64,000 nucleotides of DNA from Seohaeicola saemankumensis (GCF_042678485.1 NZ_JBHTKR010000006.1:248001-312000); one strand, 5' to 3'. Positions 17,318-25,355 are shown, counted from the stretch's first letter. Notes: generated by a model from the letters alone, not told the origin. Made by a program: numbers and translations.

Positions 17318-18187
17318 ATGAGCCTGCCATTCGACGGCGCGATCAGCGATTTCTTCGAACATCACGCGCCCGCGCATATCCGCGCCGCGATCCGGTCGGC
17401 CGACAAGAACGCGCTGATCAACCCCGATTACCCCTATCCCGCGGAAATGAGCGGCAAGGCCTATGACAAGCAGATGGAGGCGCTGCAGATCGAACTGGTC
17501 AAGATGCAGCACTGGGCCCGCGCGTCCGGGGCCCGCATCGCCATCATCTTCGAGGGCCGCGATGCCGCCGGCAAGGGTGGCACGATCGGGCGCTTCACCC
17601 AGAACCTCAACCCGCGCGGCGCGCGCGTGGTGGCCCTGTCCAAGCCATCGGATACCGAAGCCACGCAATGGTATTTCCAGCGCTACATCGACCACCTGCC
17701 TGCCGGGGGTGACATCGTTCTGTATGATCGCAGCTGGTACAATCGCGGTGTCGTCGAACATGTCTTCGGCTTTTGCACGGACACCCAGCGCGAGCATTTC
17801 TTCCGCCAGGTACCCGAATTTGAAAACATGCTGGTGGATGAAGGCGTTCACCTGTTCAAGATCTGGCTCAACGTGGGCCGCGCCGAACAGCTACGCCGCT
17901 TTCTGGCGCGCGAATCCGATCCGCTGAAACAATGGAAACTCAGCCGGATCGACGTGGACGGCCTGCATAAATGGGATGCCTACAGCGACGCGATCCGCGA
18001 AACCCTGCACCGCAGCCATACCGACGCCGCCCCCTGGACCATCGTGAAATCCGATGACAAGAAACGCGCCCGCCTGGCCGTGATCCGCCATGTTCTGTCG
18101 GCCCTCGATTACGCGGGCAAGGACAAATCCGCGATCGGCGCTACAGATCCGTCGATTTGCGGCGGGCCGGACCTGTGGGATGCGTAA
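17318..18187 (+). CDS. ppk2: polyphosphate kinase 2
   Basis: PPK2-family kinase using polyphosphate to phosphorylate nucleoside di- or monophosphates, or making polyphosphate. The 289-residue product has Walker A GRDAAGKGG at 80-88, the lid/Walker B region YDRSWYNRGVVEHVFGF, and WKLSRIDVDGLHKWDAYSDA, all typical of one-domain PPK2. The preferred nucleotide cannot be told from sequence alone. Its 3' end overlaps the TetR gene by 8 bases, which suggests they are co-expressed. Confidence 0.93.
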   Translation: MSLPFDGAISDFFEHHAPAHIRAAIRSADKNALINPDYPYPAEMSGKAYDKQMEALQIELVKMQHWARASGARIAIIFEGRDAAGKGGTIGRFTQNLNPRGARVVALSKPSDTEATQWYFQRYIDHLPAGGDIVLYDRSWYNRGVVEHVFGFCTDTQREHFFRQVPEFENMLVDEGVHLFKIWLNVGRAEQLRRFLARESDPLKQWKLSRIDVDGLHKWDAYSDAIRETLHRSHTDAAPWTIVKSDDKKRARLAVIRHVLSALDYAGKDKSAIGATDPSICGGPDLWDA

Positions 18188-18797
18188 GCAGGGCTATCAC
18201 CACGGGAACCTGCGCCAGGCCCTGGTGGATGCCGCGCTTGAGTTGATCACGCGCCAGGGCCCGACCGGCTTCACCCTCTCGGAAGCCGCGAAACAGGCAG
18301 GCGTCACCCCTGCCGCCGTCTATCGCCACTTTGAGGGCCGCGAGGATCTGATCGCCGAAGCCGCCCGCCAGGGCTACGAGATTTTCGCAGAGGTGATGCA
18401 ACGGGCCTACGAGTCGGGCCAACCCTCGGCCCTGGCCGCCTTCGAGGCGACGGGACGCGCCTATCTGGCCTTTGCCCGCAAATATCCCGGCCATTACATC
18501 GCGATGTTCGAAAGCGGCATCTCGGTCAATCGCAATGCCGACCTTGCCCTTGCCGCATCGCGCGCACGCGCCGTGCTGGAAACGGCGGCGTCCGAGCTCA
18601 GCCAGCATATCCCGCCGGACAAACGCCCCCCCGCCAGCATGTTCTCGGCCCATATCTGGGCCATGTCGCATGGGGTTGTCGAACTCTTTGCCCGCAACTC
18701 GCCCGGCACGGTCGCCCCCTTCCCGCCCGAAGACCTTCTTGAGTCGGGGATCGGCATCTACCTGCGCGGATTGGGCCTTATTGCGCCCGACAAGTAA
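18180..18797 (+). CDS. TetR-family transcriptional regulator
   Basis: A 205-residue regulator with an N-terminal TetR helix-turn-helix: YHHGNLRQALVDAALELITR, then TGFTLSEAAKQAGVTPAAVY followed by RHFEGREDLIAEAA. The C-terminal ligand domain is of the WHG/TetR_C_33 kind (AYLAFARKYPGHYIAMFESG). Its ATG lies within the end of ppk2 (8-base overlap), so it is probably co-transcribed and may control the same operon. Ligand unknown. Confidence 0.87.
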   Translation: MRKQGYHHGNLRQALVDAALELITRQGPTGFTLSEAAKQAGVTPAAVYRHFEGREDLIAEAARQGYEIFAEVMQRAYESGQPSALAAFEATGRAYLAFARKYPGHYIAMFESGISVNRNADLALAASRARAVLETAASELSQHIPPDKRPPASMFSAHIWAMSHGVVELFARNSPGTVAPFPPEDLLESGIGIYLRGLGLIAPDK

Positions 18798-18810
18798 TCA
18801 AACTCCGATC

Positions 18811-18835
18811 ACTTTGCCTGCTTTTCAGGCAAAGT
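18811..18835. terminator. hairpin after the ppk2-TetR operon, possible terminator
   Basis: A perfect 10-bp inverted repeat ACTTTGCCTG / CAGGCAAAGT with a CTTTT loop lies 13 bases after the TetR stop. No T run follows, so it may end transcription weakly or protect the 3' end of the messenger RNA. Confidence 0.45.
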
Positions 18836-18957
18836 CAGGCATTCTGACCTTTCTGACTGATGAACAAAGCCTCAGCAGCCATGCGGCTCTGGACCTCGAA
18901 TCTGTAACCGGAATATGACAGTCCCAAGGTCGATGCTGCACTGCCGCATCGCACCAA

Positions 18958-18986
18958 TTGACAAGGATCATGAAGCGCCACATAGA
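18958..18986 (+). promoter_or_regulatory. possible promoter of the porin gene
   Basis: A perfect TTGACA (18958-18963) is followed 17 bases later by CATAGA (18981-18986). It lies in the 294-base gap before the porin gene, leaving a leader of about 100 bases. The -10 is poor, so confidence is limited. I see no other coding or RNA feature in this gap apart from the hairpin at 18811. Confidence 0.35.
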
Positions 18987-19091
18987 GCGGCTAAACCCGC
19001 ATTTTTAAGCGGTAAAAGCGATACCGGCGCCCGTGATCCGGTCGGAAAAAACGAAGTTTAACATTCAGCACCAAGAACGAAGGGACGTTCC

Positions 19092-19733
19092 ATGAAAAAG
19101 ACAACGATGCTCGGAGCAGCCGCAGCCCTGCTGGCCCTGCCGGTCGCCGCGCAAGCCGAAAGCTTCAGCCTGGATGCAGGCGTGGCCGCAACCTACACCG
19201 TGACTGCCGACGGTTTCGACCATGTCGAGAACTACGGCGAAGGTTATGTCGAAGGCTCCTACAACGGCCTGTTCGGCGGTATCTGGGTTGCCAGCCTCTA
19301 CGAAGATCCGACCTATGACTACGAGCTGGAACTCTATGCCGGTTACGGCAACGAACTGGCCAGCGGCCTGTCCTACAGCCTGACCGCAACCGCGTACTAC
19401 CTGGAAGACAACTACGACGACTATTACGTCACGCTGGAACTGGGTTATGGCCTGTCCGACACCCTGTCGCTGGGCGGCGCGGTCGAGTTCTATCCGGACT
19501 CCGACATCACCGATGTCAGCGCAAGCGTCGAATATGCCTTCTCGGACGCAATCAGCGCCTATGTCCTGCTGGGCACCGTCGATGACGCGGTCGATTACAA
19601 CTACGCCGAAGTTGGCGCCAGCTACGGCTTCGCCGAAGGCGCTGCCTTCTCGCTGCTGTATGAAGATGCAGACAACGCCGATGCGACGCTGTCCTTCATC
19701 CTGTCCTACGATTTCAACGTGTTCGGCGGCTGA
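19092..19733 (+). CDS. TorF/gcw_chp-type outer-membrane beta-barrel protein
   Basis: A 213-residue secreted protein with a classical signal peptide (MKKTTMLGAAAALLALPVAA, cut after AQA near residue 22). The mature part is rich in Asp, Glu and Tyr and alternates aromatic and polar residues (YELELYAGYGNELASGLSYS, YYVTLELGYGLSDTLSLGGA), as in a small beta barrel of the TIGR02001/TorF putative porin family. The strong acidity is unusual and fits a marine or saline organism. It does not end in the common terminal Phe. It stands alone with its own terminator, and the AAGGGAC upstream can serve as ribosome-binding site. Confidence 0.75.
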   Translation: MKKTTMLGAAAALLALPVAAQAESFSLDAGVAATYTVTADGFDHVENYGEGYVEGSYNGLFGGIWVASLYEDPTYDYELELYAGYGNELASGLSYSLTATAYYLEDNYDDYYVTLELGYGLSDTLSLGGAVEFYPDSDITDVSASVEYAFSDAISAYVLLGTVDDAVDYNYAEVGASYGFAEGAAFSLLYEDADNADATLSFILSYDFNVFGG

Positions 19734-19758
19734 GCCCTCGGTTCGGACGAACAACGAG

Positions 19759-19788
19759 GGGCGGATCCTGCGGGATCCGCCCTTTTTT
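19759..19788 (+). terminator. rho-independent terminator of the porin gene
   Basis: A perfect 10-bp GC-rich stem (19759-19768 with 19773-19782, loop TGCG) is followed by six T, 25 bases after the porin stop. Confidence 0.93.
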
Positions 19789-19838
19789 CATGCCTGGTCT
19801 CTGGCCGATGCCCCGGACAAATATGACACCGCACAAAG

Positions 19839-19863
19839 AAAAAGGGCCGCCCGAAGGCGGCCC
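19839..19863 (-). terminator. rho-independent terminator of rplM-rpsI
   Basis: An 8-bp stem GGGCCGCC / GGCGGCCC (19844-19851 with 19856-19863) with a CGAA tetraloop is followed on the minus strand by five T. It lies 21 bases after the rpsI stop and is convergent with the porin terminator. Confidence 0.9.
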
Positions 19864-19884
19864 GATTTCTGACATGGCAATATC

Positions 19885-20373
19885 TTAGCGCTTGGAGAAC
19901 TGGAAGCTCTTGCGCGCCTTGGCCTTGCCGTACTTCTTGCGCTCGACCACGCGGCTGTCGCGGGTCAGGAACCCGGCGGCCTTCAGTGCGGCACGCAGGC
20001 TGGGATCATAAAGCTGCAACGCTTTCGAGATACCGTGCTTGACCGCACCGGCCTGGCCCGACAGGCCGCCGCCGGCCACCGTGGCCATGACGTCGAACTG
20101 ATCGGTGACACCAGCGATGGTGAACGGCTGGCGCAGGATCATCTGCAGCACCGGACGCGCGAAATAGGCAGCCATTTCCTTGCCGTTCACGGTGACCTTG
20201 CCGGAACCCGGCTTGATCCAGACGCGGGCAACCGCGTCCTTCCGCTTGCCGGTCGCATAGGAACGGCCCAGCGAGTCGCGAACGGGCTCACGGGGGGCGG
20301 CAATCTCTACAGGTGCTGCGGCAGCGCCGGTGGCGGCGCCCAGCTCTTCAAGGGAATTGATCTGATCAGCCAT
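19885..20373 (-). CDS. rpsI: 30S ribosomal protein S9
   Basis: Small-subunit protein whose C-terminal tail reaches the P-site tRNA. The 162-residue product has the S9 core (YATGKRKDAVARVWIKPGSG, VAGGGLSGQAGAVKHGISKA) and the conserved end KARKSFQFSKR. An N-terminal extension of about 35 residues precedes the core, as in other alphaproteobacteria. The gene follows rplM directly; two ATGs are possible (20376, overlapping the rplM stop as TAATG, and 20373), and I chose the second because the family usually begins MADQIN. Confidence 0.96.
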   Translation of the reverse strand: MADQINSLEELGAATGAAAAPVEIAAPREPVRDSLGRSYATGKRKDAVARVWIKPGSGKVTVNGKEMAAYFARPVLQMILRQPFTIAGVTDQFDVMATVAGGGLSGQAGAVKHGISKALQLYDPSLRAALKAAGFLTRDSRVVERKKYGKAKARKSFQFSKR

Positions 20374-20375
20374 CA

Positions 20376-20837
20376 TTACACCCGCGTATTCTTGGAGTTC
20401 ATGGATTTCACATCCAGCACCACAGGCGCTTGCGCCTCGTGCGGATGGGCGGCACCGGCATAGACGCGCAGGTTGGTCATCACCTGGCGCGACAGCTTGT
20501 TGCCGGGCAGCATCCGCTTGACGGCGGCAGTCACGACACGCTCGGGATGGGCGCCTTCCAGGATCTGCGCCGCGGTGCGGTGCTTGATCCCGCCGGGATG
20601 CCCGGTGTGCCAGTAGTATTTCTTCTCGGCGCGCTTCTTGCCGGTCATCTGCACCTTGTCGGCGTTGATGATGATCACGTTGTCACCCATATCCATATGG
20701 GGCGTGAAGGAAGGCTTGTGCTTGCCGCGCAGGCGCATGGCGACGATCGAGGCAAGACGGCCCAGAACAACGCCCTCGGCGTCGATCAGGATCCATTTCT
20801 TGTCGATATCCGCCGGAGTAGCAGAAAAGGTTTTCAT
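20376..20837 (-). CDS. rplM: 50S ribosomal protein L13
   Basis: Early-assembly large-subunit protein. The 153-residue product begins MKTFSATPADIDKKWILIDA and has LGRLASIVAMRLRGKHKPSF, VIIINADKVQMTGKK and YAGAAHPHEAQAP, all L13 signatures. The frame is open to 20945, but the ATG at 20837 gives the family N-terminus. It forms the usual rplM-rpsI operon, with a consensus promoter at 20902-20929 and a terminator after rpsI. Confidence 0.97.
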   Translation of the reverse strand: MKTFSATPADIDKKWILIDAEGVVLGRLASIVAMRLRGKHKPSFTPHMDMGDNVIIINADKVQMTGKKRAEKKYYWHTGHPGGIKHRTAAQILEGAHPERVVTAAVKRMLPGNKLSRQVMTNLRVYAGAAHPHEAQAPVVLDVKSMNSKNTRV

Positions 20838-20889
20838 TGCGGGGTTACCCTTGTTCAGTTCGGGACAGAACCGTTCGGGGCCTGTCCAA

Positions 20890-20929
20890 TGCGATTGCGG
20901 GGTTATATCCGCCCGCAACGCATAGTCAA
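20890..20929 (-). promoter_or_regulatory. rplM-rpsI promoter with an overlapping palindrome
   Basis: On the minus strand TTGACT (20929-20924) and TATAAC (20907-20902) are 16 bases apart, a strong sigma-70-type match about 65 bases before the rplM start. A 7-bp inverted repeat TTGCGGG / CCCGCAA, extended by TGCG / CGCA (20890-20901 with 20912-20922), brackets the -10 box. It could be an operator or, if transcription starts further upstream, a leader hairpin. Confidence 0.7.
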
Positions 20930-20999
20930 GCACCATACACCGCAATTAATACTGCAAATTCAGTGACTTGCAAAATCGGTATCAGAATACCCCATTTTT

Positions 21000-21422
21000 T
21001 TACCCCTTTGGAGGGATCGAATAGGTCATCGCGGCCCGCGCAACCGGTTCGGCCATCCCTTCCGAATAGAGCAGCACATCCCCCACGGCCAGAACGCGGC
21101 CCAGCTTCAGCAGGCGGCATTTGGCGATCAGATCCACCCCCGCCGCGGGTTTGCGCATGAAATCCATGCTGGAGTTCGTTGTCACAGCCAGCGCCTTGGG
21201 GCCGATCATGGCCATGATCGCAAGATAGATCGACACATCGGCCAGGCTGAACATGGACGGTCCCGATATCGTACCGCCGGGGCGAAGATGCCGCTCACCC
21301 ACGTTCAGGCGCACGGTTATCTCCATGGGCGCCACCTCCATGACCGTGAAATCCTCGGCCACCTGCGGAAACACCTGGCTGACGAACTCTTCCAGATCCT
21401 CGCGCGTCATCTTCAACGCCAT
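21000..21422 (-). CDS. PaaI-type hotdog thioesterase
   Basis: A 140-residue hotdog-fold protein of the acyl-CoA thioesterase (PaaI/YbgC-like) group. The core has LRPGGTISGPSMFSLADVSI, with the region that holds the catalytic acid in this family, and VTTNSSMDFMRKPAAG. The substrate acyl-CoA is unknown. The open frame runs to 21569, but the ATG at 21422 follows GGGAGAAC and gives the family length. It is divergent, by 58 bases, from an enoyl-CoA hydratase-like gene, consistent with a shared acyl-CoA theme. Confidence 0.87.
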   Translation of the reverse strand: MALKMTREDLEEFVSQVFPQVAEDFTVMEVAPMEITVRLNVGERHLRPGGTISGPSMFSLADVSIYLAIMAMIGPKALAVTTNSSMDFMRKPAAGVDLIAKCRLLKLGRVLAVGDVLLYSEGMAEPVARAAMTYSIPPKG

Positions 21423-21480
21423 GCTTGTTCTCCCTTTCGACTTGCGCCTAGAGTTGGACGGAACATCGCGGGAGGACAAG

Positions 21481-22266
21481 ATGGCATTGCTGGAACGTAA
21501 CGACACGGGCGCGGTCGCGCATTTGCGGATGAACGCCCCGGATAAGCTGAACGCGCTGTCAGACGCCATGCTGGCGGCCCTTCAGGGGGAATTCGACGCG
21601 CTGGCCGAAGATCGCAGCATCCGCGCCATCATCCTGTCGGGCGAGGGCAAAGCCTTCTGCGCCGGTCACGACCTCAAGGAAATGACGGCAGGCCGGCAGG
21701 CCGAAGATGGCGGCAAGGCCTATTTCAAGGACCTGTTCGATCGCTGCGCCAGGATGATGACCTCGATCCAGCGCCTGCCCCAGCCTGTCATCGCGCAGGT
21801 CCATGGCATCGCCACGGCGGCCGGCTGCCAGCTGGTGGCAAGCTGCGACATGGCCGTCGCGGCAGAAGGCACGCGCTTTGGCGTCAATGGCGTCAACATC
21901 GGCCTGTTCTGTTCGACCCCGATGGTCGCGCTGACCCGCAACATCCCGCGCAAGCAAGCCTTCGAGATGTTGACCACCGGACAGTTCATTCCCGCCACCC
22001 GCGCCGAGGCGCTGGGCCTGGTCAACCGCGTGGTGCCGCCCGAATCCCTGGCACAGGAAACCGCCGCCCTGGCAGGCATGGTAGCCGAAAAACTGGGCGC
22101 GGCCGTCAAGATCGGCAAGCAGGCGTTCTACACCCAGATCGGCATGCCGATAGACCAGGCCTATGACTATACCGGCGAGGTGATGGTGCAGAACATGCTT
22201 TATCGCGATACGGCCGAAGGAATAAGCGCCTTCCTGGAAAAGCGCCCCCCCGACTGGACGCAATAA
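21481..22266 (+). CDS. enoyl-CoA hydratase/isomerase family protein, ECHDC3-like
   Basis: A 261-residue crotonase-fold protein. The CoA-binding and oxyanion segment GEGKAFCAGHDLKEM and the second oxyanion glycine in HGIATAAGCQLVASCD are present. Where hydratases have a catalytic Glu (PEVGLG-type), this protein has GVNGVNIGLFCSTPMVAL, closely like animal ECHDC3. The usual hydratase Glu is therefore missing, and a different activity or a non-catalytic role is possible. GGGAGG precedes the ATG; the frame is open upstream but crosses the thioesterase promoter region. Confidence 0.87.
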   Translation: MALLERNDTGAVAHLRMNAPDKLNALSDAMLAALQGEFDALAEDRSIRAIILSGEGKAFCAGHDLKEMTAGRQAEDGGKAYFKDLFDRCARMMTSIQRLPQPVIAQVHGIATAAGCQLVASCDMAVAAEGTRFGVNGVNIGLFCSTPMVALTRNIPRKQAFEMLTTGQFIPATRAEALGLVNRVVPPESLAQETAALAGMVAEKLGAAVKIGKQAFYTQIGMPIDQAYDYTGEVMVQNMLYRDTAEGISAFLEKRPPDWTQ

Positions 22267-22339
22267 GTGCATCTTTGGCAGGGCTTCGCCGACGATCGGC
22301 GGGCGCTTGCCAGTCAGGGCGTCATTCAGGCAATTTTCG

Positions 22340-22369
22340 GTAAATGTTTCCCATTTACAGCCCTATAAT
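22340..22369 (+). promoter_or_regulatory. candidate trmFO promoter with upstream palindrome
   Basis: A perfect TATAAT lies at 22364-22369 in an AT-rich patch. The -35 position has no TTGACA but carries the inverted repeat GTAAATG-N5-CATTTAC (22340-22346 with 22352-22358), which might bind a regulator. Transcription from here would give a leader of about 225 bases before trmFO that includes the structure at 22453-22525. Confidence 0.45.
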
Positions 22370-22452
22370 TTCCACATTTGCCACTTGGCTGCCGCAATCA
22401 TCGCTGATACTCCATCCAAAGGCGGTTGAATGATCGCCATACTGAAGCGGGT

Positions 22453-22525
22453 GTGGGTCACCTCCGGCAGTTTCCCTCCAGGTCAGCCTCTCTCTGACCG
22501 CCGAAACATGAAACGGGTGACCCAC
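22453..22525 (+). ncRNA. three-level hairpin in the trmFO leader, possible structured RNA
   Basis: Nested complementary segments span 73 bases. An outer 10-bp stem GTGGGTCACC / GGTGACCCAC (22453-22462 with 22516-22525) encloses GTTTC / GAAAC (22470-22474 with 22503-22507). That in turn encloses GGTCAG / CTGACC (22481-22486 with 22494-22499) around a 7-base loop. The internal loops are nearly symmetric (7 and 8 bases, then 6 and 3). It lies in the 336-base gap before trmFO. I do not recognise a known riboswitch. It could be a leader element, a small RNA on either strand, or a repeat. Confidence 0.4.
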
Positions 22526-22602
22526 TCGACCTCCCTCCTCCTTGCAGACGCGGCCGTGCCAAGCCCCTTTTCAAAAGCCGGCACTTGGCCTAGATCAGCA
22601 GC

Positions 22603-23961
22603 ATGGACAAAACCCTTCATATCATCGGCGGCGGCATGGCCGGATCAGAGGCCGCCTGGCAGGCCGCCAACATGGGCCTGCGCGTCGTCATTCACGAGAT
22701 GCGGCCCAAGGTGGCAACCTTCGCCCATCGCACCGGCCATCTGGCCGAGATGGTCTGCTCCAACTCGTTTCGTTCGGATGATGACGAACAGAACGCCGTG
22801 GGACTGCTGCATTGGGAAATGCGCGCGGCCGGCGGACTGATCATGGAAATGGCGCAGAAACATCGCTTGCCCGCAGGCGGGGCCCTGGCCGTTGACCGCG
22901 ACCCTTTCGCGGAATCGGTGACCGCCGCCCTGACCGCCCATCCCAATGTCAGCGTCGATTACAACGAGATCACCACCCTGCCCGATACCGGGCATTGGAT
23001 CATCGCCACCGGCCCCTTGACCAGCGAGGGTCTGGGCCGCGCCATCGCGGCAGAGACCGGCACCGATGCGCTGGCCTTTTTCGATGCGATCGCGCCCATC
23101 GTCTACGCCGACACCATCGACATGTCGATCGCCTGGGAACAATCCCGCTATGACAAGGGCGAAACCGAAGCCGAACAAAAGGCCTATATCAACTGCCCGA
23201 TGACCAAGGACCAGTACGAGGCCTTCATCGACTCGCTTCTGGCCGCCGACAAGACCGAGTTCCACGAGGGTGAGACAGCCGGCTATTTCGACGGCTGCCT
23301 GCCGATCGAGGTGATGGCCGAACGCGGCCGCGAAACCCTGCGTTTCGGGCCGATGAAACCCGTGGGCCTGACCAATCCGCATCAGCCGGACAAGAAACCC
23401 TATGCCGTGGTGCAACTGCGTCGCGACAATGCGCTGGGCACGCTCTACAATATCGTGGGCTTCCAGACCAAGATGAAGTACGGCGCACAAACCGCTGTTT
23501 TCAAGATGATACCTGGCCTTCAGGATGCCAGTTTCGCCCGCCTTGGCGGCATCCACCGCAACACGTTCATCAACTCTCCGACCTTGCTGGACGATCAGAT
23601 GCGGCTGCGCTCGCGCCCGCATATCCGCTTTGCCGGACAGATCACCGGGGTTGAGGGCTATGTCGAAAGCGCCGCAATGGGCCTTCTGGCAGGCCGCATG
23701 GCCGCAGCCGAAATTCTGGGACACCCGTTGATCAGCCCGCCGCAGGACAGCGCCATGGGCGCGCTGATCCATCACATCACCGGCGGGGCCGAGGCCAAGA
23801 CCTTCCAGCCAATGAACGTGAACTTCGGCCTGTTCAGACCCATCGACGGCCTGAAAGGCGGCCGACGTGGACGCAAGGACCGCTATAAGGCCTATACCGA
23901 CCGCGCCAAGGCCGCCTGGACGGAATGGCTGGCAGGGTCAAACGCGATGGCCGCGCAGTAA
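22603..23961 (+). CDS. trmFO: methylenetetrahydrofolate-tRNA-(uracil-5-)-methyltransferase TrmFO
   Basis: Folate- and FAD-dependent enzyme making 5-methyluridine at tRNA position 54. The 452-residue product begins with the FAD-binding IIGGGMAGSEAAWQAA (7-22) and has VCSNSFRSDD, FDGCLPIEVMAERGRETLRF (the GCLPIE segment is family-specific), MKPVGLTNPH and AGQITGVEGYVESAAMGLLA. Length matches TrmFO rather than the longer GidA/MnmG. The 3' neighbour gluQRS also acts on tRNA. No strong Shine-Dalgarno is visible before the ATG. Confidence 0.96.
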   Translation: MDKTLHIIGGGMAGSEAAWQAANMGLRVVIHEMRPKVATFAHRTGHLAEMVCSNSFRSDDDEQNAVGLLHWEMRAAGGLIMEMAQKHRLPAGGALAVDRDPFAESVTAALTAHPNVSVDYNEITTLPDTGHWIIATGPLTSEGLGRAIAAETGTDALAFFDAIAPIVYADTIDMSIAWEQSRYDKGETEAEQKAYINCPMTKDQYEAFIDSLLAADKTEFHEGETAGYFDGCLPIEVMAERGRETLRFGPMKPVGLTNPHQPDKKPYAVVQLRRDNALGTLYNIVGFQTKMKYGAQTAVFKMIPGLQDASFARLGGIHRNTFINSPTLLDDQMRLRSRPHIRFAGQITGVEGYVESAAMGLLAGRMAAAEILGHPLISPPQDSAMGALIHHITGGAEAKTFQPMNVNFGLFRPIDGLKGGRRGRKDRYKAYTDRAKAAWTEWLAGSNAMAAQ

Positions 23962-24004
23962 CAGCGCGGCCAAGCTGCATCATGTTCAACCCGCAAGTCA
24001 TTGA

Positions 24005-24874
24005 ATGAAAACAAAGGTCATCACCAGATTCGCACCTTCCCCGACGGGGCCCCTGCATCTGGGCCATGCCTTTGCTGCCACTGTCGCACATGACATGGCC
24101 CGCGCGGCGGGTGGTGATTTCCTGCTGCGGATCGAAGACATCGACCAGACACGCGCCCGCCCCGAATGGGAGGCCCTGATCAAGGAGGACCTGCTGTGGC
24201 TTGGCCTGCGCTGGGATGGCCCCATCATGCGCCAGTCGGATCGCATGCCGGCCTATAGCGCGGCCTTGCGGGGCCTGTGGGCACGTGGCCTGATCTATGA
24301 CTGCCACTGTTCGCGCCGCGACATCCTTGATGCCGCCGCGGCGCCGCAGGAAGGTGCCACGCCGCCGATCGGCCCGGATGGCCCGGTCTATCCGGGCACC
24401 TGCCGGCGCGATCATGACGGCGCCGCCCCGCTGCCGCAGCAGGCCTTGCGCCTGAACATGGCGCGCGCGCTTCAGACCCTGTCCAACCCCTTGACCTTTA
24501 CCGAGACAGGCACAGTCCGGAATATACAAAGCGGCCTGCAACATATTGATACAGAGTATCTTTTAGACAGTGTTGGCGATGTGGTCCTGGCCCGGCGCGA
24601 TATGGGCACATCCTATCATTTGTCGGTGGTGCTGGATGATGCGGCACAGCAGATCACCCATGTCACGCGCGGCGCCGACCTGTTCGAGGCCACCCCGATC
24701 CATGTTCTTCTGCAACGCCTGCTGGGTCTGCCGACCCCGATCTATCACCATCACCGCCTGATCCGGGATGATCGCGGCAAGCGCCTGGCCAAGCGGGATG
24801 ATGCCCGCGCCATCGCCACCTACCGCGCGGAAGGCAAGACCCCGGACCAGGTCTGGCAGATGATTAATACCTGA
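24005..24874 (+). CDS. gluQRS: glutamyl-Q tRNA(Asp) synthetase
   Basis: Attaches glutamate to queuosine-34 of tRNA(Asp). The 289-residue product is the catalytic core of GluRS without the anticodon domain. It has FAPSPTGPLHLGHA (HIGH motif), IEDIDQTRARPEWEALI, zinc ligands CHCSRRD and YPGTC, and KRLAKRDD in place of KMSKS. A patch around 24520-24575 is AT-richer than its surroundings but stays in frame. It follows trmFO by 43 bases and is convergent with hisI. Confidence 0.94.
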   Translation: MKTKVITRFAPSPTGPLHLGHAFAATVAHDMARAAGGDFLLRIEDIDQTRARPEWEALIKEDLLWLGLRWDGPIMRQSDRMPAYSAALRGLWARGLIYDCHCSRRDILDAAAAPQEGATPPIGPDGPVYPGTCRRDHDGAAPLPQQALRLNMARALQTLSNPLTFTETGTVRNIQSGLQHIDTEYLLDSVGDVVLARRDMGTSYHLSVVLDDAAQQITHVTRGADLFEATPIHVLLQRLLGLPTPIYHHHRLIRDDRGKRLAKRDDARAIATYRAEGKTPDQVWQMINT

Positions 24875-24911
24875 AGATAGACGCGTAGATTGCTGTAATT
24901 ACGACAGTTAC

Positions 24912-25274
24912 TCAGTTCGCAACCGGCGCCATCAGCTCCACCTCGGCCCCGTCGCGTACCGCCGTGTAAAAACAGCTGCGCCGGTTCGTGTGACAGGCGG
25001 GCCCGGTCTGGCGCACCCTGACCAGCAGGCAATCCCGGTCACAATCCACCCGCAGCTCGACCAGTTCCTGCCGGTTGCCGCTGCTTTCCCCCTTGATCCA
25101 GAAGGCCCGGCGCGACCTGCTCCAATAGGTCACATGCCCGGTCTGCAAGGTCCGCGCGACAGCCTCGGCGTTCATCCAGGCCATCATCAGGATCTCGTTC
25201 GTCGCATCGTCCTGTGCAATCACCGGGATCAGCCCTGCGTCGTTGTAAACCAGTGTGGCCGGATCGAATGTCAT
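24912..25274 (-). CDS. hisI: phosphoribosyl-AMP cyclohydrolase
   Basis: Third step of histidine synthesis, opening the adenine ring of PR-AMP. The 120-residue single-domain enzyme has WSRSRRAFWIKGESSGN, the zinc cysteines in DCDRDCLLVRVRQTGPACHT and the SCFY end. It is not fused to HisE and is not near other his genes. It is divergent from the IscU-like gene by 81 bases, a pairing that recurs in Rhodobacterales as far as I know. Confidence 0.96.
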   Translation of the reverse strand: MTFDPATLVYNDAGLIPVIAQDDATNEILMMAWMNAEAVARTLQTGHVTYWSRSRRAFWIKGESSGNRQELVELRVDCDRDCLLVRVRQTGPACHTNRRSCFYTAVRDGAEVELMAPVAN

Positions 25275-25355
25275 CGTAAAAGCCTTTGCTTCGGACAGGT
25301 TGCGCCCTATTTAGGGGCAAGGGACGAAAAGGGAAAGCGTCGAAAGGACCAAGGC

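Noticed and set aside
20978..20991. Terminator after the thioesterase gene (GGTAT/ATACC hairpin)
   Set aside because: Only a 5-bp stem; on the minus strand the T run is weak, and on the plus strand, where the T run is good, no gene precedes it.
22430..22840. 136-codon frame overlapping the start of trmFO, with AAAGG before its ATG
   Set aside because: Most of it is an out-of-frame reading of trmFO and the product looks non-natural; at most a short leader peptide could be read.
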